NCBI GenBank assembly: GCA_008933045.1
Contig: WBXJ01000047.1
Span: forward strand, 1 to 14,521
Source of the DNA: Verrucomicrobiota bacterium
Lineage (GTDB): Bacteria; Verrucomicrobiota; Verrucomicrobiia; Limisphaerales; SXQI01
DNA length: 14,521 nucleotides
Direction of reading: 5' to 3'
Below, piece after piece: positions 1 to 6,170 of this stretch (position 1 is its first letter; every line of letters begins with the position of its first letter). Position numbers and translations under genes: made by a program. The notes beneath the pieces were generated by a model that had not been told where the DNA came from, ran no database searches, and saw nothing but the letters and a program-made list of their open reading frames with translations.

Positions 1-510
1 GAGAAACTCGGATTTAACTCCCCCCTCAGCGATCAGTGATCCGCCGATTTTTTCAGAGTTAGCCTTAGCTGCCACCCATGCGGGGTCTTTGTGAAATGAA
101 TCGAATGATGTTTTTGAACCTTCTTTTGAGGGGTGTGAAATAATACAGGCCAATTGGGCCATTTTCTGAGTCTTTTTCATGACCGCTTGCCACTCGGGAT
201 CCGCCATAAATTCCTTCCACGACTTATCGCGAGCGGCCCGACTCGGATACGCAAGGATGTATGTCAACTTGTTCTGAGGGTTCTCGGTAGGAACTCAGTA
301 GGCGATATTCTCGATACCGTATTTAGCAAATAGTTTCGTGGTATGGTCTCGGAATCGGCCCTCCAATGTTGAGAATTTGCCTTCTCGAGCATAATAAATC
401 CGGATCTTGAACACTCGTATATCGCTGGAAGAAACGGCAGTATTTGCTGCGGGAACAATTTGAACTGTGAGGAGCATGGCGAGGATCGCCACAAACATTT
501 TTAGGTTCAT
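1..510 (-). pseudogene. NIPSNAP-family secreted protein, interrupted by in-frame TGA, 3' end outside window
   Basis: The chosen start (ATG 510-508) gives a signal peptide, MNLKMFVAILAMLLTVQ followed by a short linker to a cleavage region near PAAN. An upstream ATG at 534-532 is possible but would put a charged stretch before the signal peptide. The mature part begins as a NIPSNAP (ferredoxin-like alpha+beta barrel) domain: RVFKIRIYY, then GRFRDHTTKLFAKYGIENIAY. A TGA at 297-295 follows, exactly where family members normally have Trp in a G/AYW motif. Past the TGA the same frame stays open for 98 codons to the window edge and continues as good NIPSNAP sequence (NKLTYILAYPS, ADPEWQAV). The gene therefore appears to be a nonsense-disrupted copy or to contain a single-base sequence error. 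NIPSNAP proteins in these bacteria are usually exported and of unknown function. It lies 70 bases after the LarA-like gene and may be co-transcribed with it. Confidence 0.8.
37..264 (-). repeat. Degenerate tandem repeat of the NIPSNAP half-domain (two 38-codon units)
   Basis: Two adjacent 38-codon units align without gaps when translated: 264-151 (contains YILAYPSRAARDKSW and FMADPEW) and 150-37 (contains CIISHPSKEGSKTSF and FHKDPAW). In the first 25 aligned positions 8 residues are identical, including the P-S pair, S, F, the D-P pair and W, and others are conservative (R/K, L/I, W/F). The DNA is much more diverged, so the duplication is old. Each unit corresponds to the second beta-alpha-beta portion of a NIPSNAP domain. 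Confidence 0.6.
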
Positions 511-580
511 TCTTTTGAATTGGTTGATCTCCATAGGCGTCTGGATTTTTTCCAATCGTCAATTTGAATCTGAGTCGATT

Positions 581-1849
581 TTAGGCGAGGTACGGAATGG
601 TTAACGGACCTTGCGGGAGGACAGCAACGCGGGCTTCGGTACCCTTTTGCTGGAGACGTTCTGTCACCGCCTTACTGATATCGCGGCACGGGGTTAAATG
701 CGCGGCACGGATCACCTCATCAGTCAAAGAGCTGTAAACCAATACCTCCGCACGTTTTTGAATCAAAGCCTGAATCTGAGCTTGCCACTGTTCCGGTCTG
801 ACAAAACCTGGAGTCGATAGAAGTGCGAGAATCTCTGCTGAACTTCCTGCACTGCGCAGAAGCTGATCGAGTGGGCTATTGGCTGGAACCCCCTGACTGC
901 ACTCGCAGGCGAGAATAATGGTGCCCCCCTCCTTCACGATGCGGGCGGCGGCACTCATCCCCTTCACGCCTTGGTAAAGATTCATGTCCAATGGATAACC
1001 GCTGTTGGTCGTCACAACGACATCAAAGGGTGATTCGACTTTCTGCATCGCTTGGCCACGCACAAATTCGAACCCATCTCGGTGAGCCGTTAGCAGATCC
1101 CCCGCAAAAACACCCGTGATATTTCGCTGTTCGTTCAGCGTTACATTGAGCAGAAAGCTAGGTCCCACTCGAAGGGCGATATCACGCAGTTCTTCCCAGA
1201 TGGGATTACCGGTCGTTATTCCGAAGGTCGATTTTGGATTACCGATATTCGGTGCTCCGTGATTAGACATCACAGTTTCCAGAGCTGCGCATCCGGGCAT
1301 GATCCCTTTTGGCCCACCACTAAAACCTGCGAAGAAGTGAGGCTCGATAAATCCTGTGATAATACGAACATCGGCCTCGACTAAATGGCGGTTAATCCAA
1401 GCGGGTGTTCCATCGCGCGTGGTGCCCAACTGACAATGTGCGGCGAGGTTTTCGGGCTCATGATTGATGACTCGGTAATTGCGAACCACTGCAGGTGTGA
1501 GCAGTTTAGAAAGCTCCTCAATCGTGTTAGGGCGATGGGTGCCGAGTTGGTTGAGCAAGGTGATCTGATCACGGCGGACACCTCCCGCTTCCAGATGCTC
1601 CAGCAGCCACGGAATGATGCGGTCGTTTGGGGTTGCACGTGTAATATCAGTAAACGCGATACAAATGGTCGCGTCAGGTTTCAACCACTCATGCAAGGGG
1701 GCAGCACTAATCGGCGCACTTAAAGCTTTAAGAACTGCAACTCGTTCATCCGCCAACCCTGGCTTATGTGAAGGGGTGATTACCGTTGTCAAGTCATCCG
1801 GTAGCTCCACCGGAAGATGACCTTGACCATAAGCAAGATTCACTTTCAT
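581..1849 (-). CDS. larA: LarA-family nickel-pincer-dependent racemase/epimerase (lactate racemase-like)
   Basis: This 422-residue protein matches the LarA fold and length (Lactobacillus LarA has about 424 residues). LarA racemises 2-hydroxyacids by hydride transfer using the nickel-pincer nucleotide cofactor. All residues known to matter in LarA are visible at nearly the same numbers: D68 and R71 in TDITRATP, H105 in GTHR, H171 in EPHFFAG, K181 in SGGPKGIMPG, H197 in SNHGAPN, and K296 in YQGVKGMSA. The frame also allows a TTG start at 1885, but the ATG at 1849 gives the family's usual N-terminus (MKVNLAYGQG). It is the fourth gene of the alcohol dehydrogenase/aldehyde dehydrogenase/ligase cluster, 42 bases after the ligase. 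No LarB, LarC or LarE cofactor genes lie in the window, so cofactor would have to be made elsewhere. The substrate is not certain: LarA relatives act on lactate, malate, glycerate, aldonates and others. Confidence 0.85.
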   Translation of the reverse strand: MKVNLAYGQGHLPVELPDDLTTVITPSHKPGLADERVAVLKALSAPISAAPLHEWLKPDATICIAFTDITRATPNDRIIPWLLEHLEAGGVRRDQITLLNQLGTHRPNTIEELSKLLTPAVVRNYRVINHEPENLAAHCQLGTTRDGTPAWINRHLVEADVRIITGFIEPHFFAGFSGGPKGIMPGCAALETVMSNHGAPNIGNPKSTFGITTGNPIWEELRDIALRVGPSFLLNVTLNEQRNITGVFAGDLLTAHRDGFEFVRGQAMQKVESPFDVVVTTNSGYPLDMNLYQGVKGMSAAARIVKEGGTIILACECSQGVPANSPLDQLLRSAGSSAEILALLSTPGFVRPEQWQAQIQALIQKRAEVLVYSSLTDEVIRAAHLTPCRDISKAVTERLQQKGTEARVAVLPQGPLTIPYLA

Positions 1850-1891
1850 TGTATTTAAACTGGCTAAAAATATCGATGGTCGCAACCAACT

Positions 1892-3238
1892 TCAAATGCG
1901 CTCGAAGTAGCGCGATTTTTCCCAATCCGTAACGCTGTTTGCGAAAGCCTGCACCTCAAGACGTGCGCTATGCACGTGATAATCGACGACCTCGTCACCT
2001 AGGGTGGCTCTAGCCATTTTACTGTTGTTCAGGCTGTATGCAGCATCTGCAAGGCTCGAGGGTAGGCTTGCAAGGGTTTGATCAATGTAAGCGTTCCCGA
2101 AGTAAGCTTCGCCGCAGTCCAAATTTTCCTCCACACCAGCAAGACCTGCCGCAAGTGTTGCAGAGAAGGCAAGATAGGGATTGGCATCTGCACCGGGCAT
2201 TCGGTTTTCGATTCGGAATGATGCGCCCTGACCGACGACTCGAAACCCCACCGTACGGTTATCGTTGGCCCAAGCCATTTTTGTCGGAGCCCAACTTCCA
2301 GGTTGGTAGCGTTTGTAAGCGTTAATTGTCGGGGCGAAGAAATAGCACAATTCGGGCGAATACTTCATCAGCCCACCCAGAAATTGACGGAATAGTTTCG
2401 AGCCTGATTGCCCTTCCTTATCCCAAAAAAGATTCTCTCCATTTCGGGATAAACTAACATGAATATGACAACTGCTGCCAGCTTCCGTCATGCTAGGCTT
2501 TGCCATAAAGGTGACAGCTTTGCCGTGCTGGGCTGTGATTTCCTTCAGACCCTGTTTAAAAACTGTATGCATGTCAGCCATGAAAACCGGCCGATCATAG
2601 ATGAAATTAATCTCGTGCTGACCTCGTCCCCATTCACCCTTTGAGGATTCCACGGGCACCCGAGCCTGATTCATGAAATTTCTGACCGCGCGGAATAAAC
2701 CTTCGTCGCGCCCCGGTTGCATGGTGTGGTAGTCGATGCGGTAATCGCTTGAGGGAGGTAAGTGACGATAGCCGCTGGCAAATGCTTCGGGATAGGTTGT
2801 GTTGTAGAGATAAAACTCAAGTTCACTGGCGATATTACACACCATTCCCTGATTGGTGACACGCTCGAGCTGTCTCTTCAAAGTGGAACGTGGTGCCTCA
2901 GACACCAGCTTGCCATCATTCCGTTCGTAATCACAAATCACCAACGCGGTCGCAACTTGCCAAGGAATTAGCCGAATCGAATCGAGATCGGGGCGCATTA
3001 AAAAGTCGCCAAAACCAGCTTCCCAATTAGCCACCTGATAACCATCCATCGGATCCATCTCCATGTTCACAGTCAGGAGGTAATTACAACAATGAGTGCC
3101 ATCCGTCGCAACATGCTCATTAAAATAACGGCCCGTGAAACGCTTACCTACCAAGCGCCCCAATGAATCAGGAAAAGCGACGATCACTGTGTCAATTTCT
3201 CCCGCGTGAATTTTTTTTGTCAGTTCCTGGATCTGCAT
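1892..3238 (-). CDS. Glutamine synthetase-family ligase (gamma-glutamyl-amine ligase type, PuuA/GlnA4-like)
   Basis: This 448-residue protein has the full glutamine synthetase catalytic core. The metal and ATP ligands are E139/E141 in SELEFYLY, E209 in GQHEINF, H258/H260 in CHIHVSL, and the RIENRMPGADANPYL block at 342-355 (E344, R346). The family condenses glutamate gamma-carboxylate with ammonia or an amine using ATP. The region TINAYKRYQPGSWAPTKMAW and the following NDNRT (305-328), the absence of a recognisable NLYDLPP adenylylation loop, and the neighbours place it closer to the gamma-glutamyl-amine ligases (PuuA for putrescine, IpuC for isopropylamine, GlnA4 for ethanolamine) than to housekeeping GlnA. 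That subfamily call is by eye. It starts at ATG 3238, 33 bases after the aldehyde dehydrogenase, with no obvious ribosome binding site. The amine substrate cannot be read from the sequence; an amino alcohol would fit the adjacent alcohol dehydrogenase. Confidence 0.85.
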   Translation of the reverse strand: MQIQELTKKIHAGEIDTVIVAFPDSLGRLVGKRFTGRYFNEHVATDGTHCCNYLLTVNMEMDPMDGYQVANWEAGFGDFLMRPDLDSIRLIPWQVATALVICDYERNDGKLVSEAPRSTLKRQLERVTNQGMVCNIASELEFYLYNTTYPEAFASGYRHLPPSSDYRIDYHTMQPGRDEGLFRAVRNFMNQARVPVESSKGEWGRGQHEINFIYDRPVFMADMHTVFKQGLKEITAQHGKAVTFMAKPSMTEAGSSCHIHVSLSRNGENLFWDKEGQSGSKLFRQFLGGLMKYSPELCYFFAPTINAYKRYQPGSWAPTKMAWANDNRTVGFRVVGQGASFRIENRMPGADANPYLAFSATLAAGLAGVEENLDCGEAYFGNAYIDQTLASLPSSLADAAYSLNNSKMARATLGDEVVDYHVHSARLEVQAFANSVTDWEKSRYFERI

Positions 3239-3271
3239 AAATCAGAATTTTCTATTGGGTTTCTGGGCGGA

Positions 3272-4702
3272 TCAATCAGCGATGTAGATATTCTTTAGCT
3301 CCGTATAACCTTCCATAGCCGCCATCCCCAAATCGCGACCCAAACCACTTTGTTTAAATCCTCCGAATGGAGCTTCGACATGCACGCTACTATGTGAATT
3401 GATACTCAATACACCGCTCTCGACTCGACGCGCAACGCGCAACGCTCGACGAATATCATGAGTCCAAATTGAACCACTCAATCCGTAAGGTGAATCGTTT
3501 ACCTCCTCGATCATCTCCGACTCATCATCGAATGCTCGGATGCATACCACCGGACCAAAAATTTCCTCCCGCCACACTCGATCCGTAATTTCCGGTTCGA
3601 GGATGATTGTGGGTTCAAAAAAGTAACCCTTACTCCCCCATCGTTGACCGCCGCTAACAATCGATCGTTTCTGAGATCTAGCCGAGGCCATGAAATCTTC
3701 TACCACCGCGCGTTGCCCTGCGGAAACGAGCGGCCCAATCTGGGTTGCCTCGGAAGCGGGATCACCGATGATCAATTTCTTCGTCGCTGCAATAAATTTT
3801 TCAACGAAACAATCCATCACCTTTCGTTCCACCAAAACTCGGCTTCTGGCGCAACAATCTTGGCCCGTGTTCCCAAAAACACTCATCGGCGAATTTGTCG
3901 CCGCCTGCTCGATGTCTGCATCAGCAAAAACGATGTTGGGCGATTTCCCTCCGAGCTCCAACGACACCCGCTTTAATCCACGCGCAGCCAATTCCATGAT
4001 ACCTCGCCCGACCTCCGTCGAACCGGTGAACGAAATCTTACGAACCATTGGATGTAAGACTAATTGGTTGCCGATTTCGCGACCCGATCCAGGCAGCACC
4101 TGAAGCACACCCGCAGGGAGTCCTGCCTCGACTGACAATTGGCCCAACAAGAGTGCGCTTAGAGGAGAAATCGAGGCTGGCTTGAGCACCACCGTATTAC
4201 CTGCGGCCAACGCTGGAGCAACCTTCCAGCAGGCAATGGGGAATGGGAAATTCCATGGAACGATGGCTGCAACGACGCCCATGGGTTGACGCAATGTAAA
4301 ATCGAACCCGCCCCGGGACACCGGCAATGTTTGACCTCCAAACTTGCTCACGGCACCCGCGTAAAACTCGAATACTCTCGCCCCCAAAGCAACCTCATCG
4401 CGTGCATCCGCGATCGGTTTGCCAACGCATCTGCTTTCTAATTGGGCAATGGATTCGACATTCGCTCGCAAGATTTTTGCAATGTTGAAGAGGATTTCTG
4501 CGCGACGCCCCGGAGGAATGTCGCGCCAACTCTGTCGAAAAGCGCGATCAGCACCTTCAATCGCTTCGTCTACATCCTTCGCCTGCACTGAGGACACTGA
4601 AGCAAAAACCTCCTCTGTCGCAGGATTGATTAAATTCGTCGGTTGCCCCGTCGCACTCGAAGTGTAGCGGCCGTTAATAAATGGTTCAGAGGGGTAACTC
4701 AT
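3272..4702 (-). CDS. NAD(P)+-dependent aldehyde dehydrogenase (betaine/amino-aldehyde type)
   Basis: This 476-residue ALDH-superfamily enzyme oxidises an aldehyde to the acid. The catalytic set is complete: N151 in PWNFPF, K174 in VLKPAS, the cofactor loop FTGSTEVG at 225-232, general base E249 in LELGGKSPN, and nucleophile C283 in GQDCCARSR. The C-terminal PFGGFKQSGLGRDLG motif is present. The motif spacing resembles betaine-aldehyde and gamma-glutamyl/aminobutyraldehyde dehydrogenases, although substrate cannot be fixed by eye. Its ATG (4702-4700) overlaps the TGA of the alcohol dehydrogenase (4701-4699) as ATGA, so the two are probably translationally coupled and used in consecutive steps, alcohol to aldehyde to acid. 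Confidence 0.92.
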   Translation of the reverse strand: MSYPSEPFINGRYTSSATGQPTNLINPATEEVFASVSSVQAKDVDEAIEGADRAFRQSWRDIPPGRRAEILFNIAKILRANVESIAQLESRCVGKPIADARDEVALGARVFEFYAGAVSKFGGQTLPVSRGGFDFTLRQPMGVVAAIVPWNFPFPIACWKVAPALAAGNTVVLKPASISPLSALLLGQLSVEAGLPAGVLQVLPGSGREIGNQLVLHPMVRKISFTGSTEVGRGIMELAARGLKRVSLELGGKSPNIVFADADIEQAATNSPMSVFGNTGQDCCARSRVLVERKVMDCFVEKFIAATKKLIIGDPASEATQIGPLVSAGQRAVVEDFMASARSQKRSIVSGGQRWGSKGYFFEPTIILEPEITDRVWREEIFGPVVCIRAFDDESEMIEEVNDSPYGLSGSIWTHDIRRALRVARRVESGVLSINSHSSVHVEAPFGGFKQSGLGRDLGMAAMEGYTELKNIYIAD

Positions 4703-5850
4703 AAAGCCTGAAGATATAAACTACGGAGATCTTCCGCCGTCACGGGAACGGGGTTCGTCGCATGACACCCATCGGCAAATGCTTGCGGAGTCATCGCTTC
4801 GACATGCGCCTCCGTAACACCGTGAGCGCGTAAGCCGGGCGTGATCCCGATCTCAAGCAAAAGATTCGTGATGAATTCGATCGTGGCTCGATCTGCTTCT
4901 GAGTTCGAGACCTTTACAAGATCCAAACCACACGCCAAACCAACCCTCCGATACAATCCAGATTTTCTGCTCGCGTTAAAGCGCATCACCACCGGTAGGC
5001 AGAGTGCGTTTGCAAGCCCATGATGTAACCCACACACGGTGGAAAGCGGATGTGCAAGCGAGTGGGTGGCTCCTAAATCTTTTTGAAATGCAACCGCACC
5101 CATTGCCGCTACCATCAACATAATTCCGCGAGCCTCCAAGTTTTGTCCGTCTCGAACCGCACAAGGCAGAGCTTTGACCCCGAGGTGAATCCCTTCCAGT
5201 GCAATTCCATCGCATAGCGGATGAAACTGGGGCGAAGTGAATGATTCGATGCAATGCGTCAAAGCATCCGCACCAGTCGCTGCCGTGAGTTTTGGGGGCA
5301 AATCTACAGTCAATTCAGGATCGAGAACGACGAGTGCAGCTAAAAGTGCTGGATTAAACAAAACGGCTTTACGCCGAGTTTTTTCTATGACAATGACAGA
5401 GCTACGTCCAACCTCGCTGCCGGTTCCGGCGGTGGTTGGAATGCAGACACAGGGGGCTAAACCACTCCAAGTTTCTCGCCAGTCAAACTCGGCGAGATTC
5501 AACTCCGGCCGCTTCACCAAAAGTCGAACCGCCTTGCCGACATCTAATGCACTTCCGCCTCCAAAGGCGATCACCCCATCGCATTGCTCCTGACGATACG
5601 TCGCCGCGCCCTTGATCACATCCGTCTCCACTGGGTTTGGGTGAACCTCCGAAAATAAAGCCCAGCCTCGGATCGAATGTCCGAGAACATTCGCCAATTT
5701 TTTATAGGCTGATGTAGGGAGGAGGCCGGGGTCTGTCACTACTAACGGGCGGGTTACGCCCAATTTCTGTAGGCGTTCTGGCAATTCAGCTAATGTACCC
5801 GCCCCGAATATTATCGGTGTTGGAAATGAAAAGGAGGCACTCACACTCAT
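4699..5850 (-). CDS. Iron-containing (group III) alcohol dehydrogenase
   Basis: This 383-residue Fe-ADH is the length of FucO/DhaT-type enzymes, which interconvert alcohols and aldehydes with NAD(H) and a divalent metal. An N-terminal nucleotide-binding half contains FGGGSALDVGK (96-106) and PTTAGTGSEVG (138-148). The metal ligands D195 and H199 (ATGADALTHC), H263 (GATHSLAHP) and H277 (GLHHGLANA) fall at almost the same numbers as in FucO. It is the first gene of the minus-strand cluster, starting at ATG 5850 about 60 bases downstream of a candidate promoter. Coupling to the aldehyde dehydrogenase suggests it works in the oxidative direction here. Candidate substrates are 1,2-propanediol-like diols or gamma-glutamylated amino alcohols; neither is proven. 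Confidence 0.9.
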   Translation of the reverse strand: MSVSASFSFPTPIIFGAGTLAELPERLQKLGVTRPLVVTDPGLLPTSAYKKLANVLGHSIRGWALFSEVHPNPVETDVIKGAATYRQEQCDGVIAFGGGSALDVGKAVRLLVKRPELNLAEFDWRETWSGLAPCVCIPTTAGTGSEVGRSSVIVIEKTRRKAVLFNPALLAALVVLDPELTVDLPPKLTAATGADALTHCIESFTSPQFHPLCDGIALEGIHLGVKALPCAVRDGQNLEARGIMLMVAAMGAVAFQKDLGATHSLAHPLSTVCGLHHGLANALCLPVVMRFNASRKSGLYRRVGLACGLDLVKVSNSEADRATIEFITNLLLEIGITPGLRAHGVTEAHVEAMTPQAFADGCHATNPVPVTAEDLRSLYLQAL

Positions 5851-6150
5851 AATGTTTAGCGGACGAAGCGCGATGAATTCCTAACAGAATCCATTTCCAC
5901 ACTAACGTCGGCTTTATATTAACAATACCAAGTATCTGAAAAAACTCCAAGCTCCTTCAGTCCATTTGCGTCGTGCTTTGAGGTTGCTTCGAGTTGATCG
6001 AATTCGCTACAGCCCTTCTGAGCGGCGGTAAAGCCGATGACTTCCTCGGCACTCAGGGAGATACTTGGGACACGCAGAGGGACATGCTGATGGCCTTGAT
6101 AGGAGCCTTGTCAGCGCAAATGCTTCTGCACCGACGTCACGACCGACAAC
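5851..6150. other. Intergenic region between two minus-strand operons
   Basis: This 300-base gap holds the candidate alcohol dehydrogenase promoter (5913-5942) and most of the plus-strand yjdF remnant (5982-6170). No convincing rho-independent terminator for the upstream fusion gene is visible. The only hairpin noticed near its end (CGGC/GCCG around 6022-6036) has a 4-base stem and no T run. Confidence 0.5.
5913..5942 (-). promoter_or_regulatory. Candidate sigma70-type promoter for the alcohol dehydrogenase cluster
   Basis: On the minus strand TTTTCA (5942-5937; four of six matches to the -35 consensus) is followed after 18 bases by TATAAA (5918-5913; five of six matches to -10). This would give a leader of roughly 55-60 bases before the ATG at 5850. 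The assignment is by eye in an AT-richer patch directly upstream of the first gene. Confidence 0.3.
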
Positions 6151-6170
6151 TCAAGGCACTTCAGAAATAA
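5982..6170 (+). pseudogene. yjdF: C-terminal remnant of a YjdF/DUF2238 inner-membrane protein
   Basis: The plus-strand frame from 5982 to the TAA at 6168-6170 encodes 62 residues that match the C-terminal end of DUF2238 (YjdF) membrane proteins: FELIEFATALL, then ADDFLGTQGDTWDTQRDM, then LIGALSAQMLLHRRHDRQL. The FLGTQGD-x-WDTQWDM block and the terminal HDRQL are the hallmark of the family. Here the second Trp is Arg (WDTQRDM). The frame is closed by a TGA at 5979-5981, and neither the 130 bases upstream nor the other frames hold the preceding membrane helices, so roughly the first two thirds of a normal gene of about 200 residues is missing. It has no start codon of its own before ATG 6084. 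Its last 20 bases overlap the 3' end of the convergent fusion gene. It reads as a decayed gene end and may mark a rearrangement breakpoint near 5980. Confidence 0.75.

Noticed and set aside
295..297. TGA in the NIPSNAP gene as a recoded Trp or selenocysteine codon
   Set aside because: TGA ends several intact genes in the window, so it is a normal stop. NIPSNAP is not a selenoprotein family, and I saw no SECIS-like hairpin just downstream.
3690..4103. Plus-strand open frame of 137 codons opposite the aldehyde dehydrogenase
   Set aside because: It is antisense to a complete, motif-bearing enzyme; composition and residues show no family and no start context.
6018..6040. Hairpin as a terminator for the fusion gene
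   Set aside because: The stem is only four base pairs with no following T run on the minus strand, and the site lies within the yjdF remnant.
5919..6110. Minus-strand open frame downstream of the fusion gene ending at TAA 5921-5919
   Set aside because: It has no usual start codon and no recognisable family, and most of it is antisense to the better-supported DUF2238 remnant.
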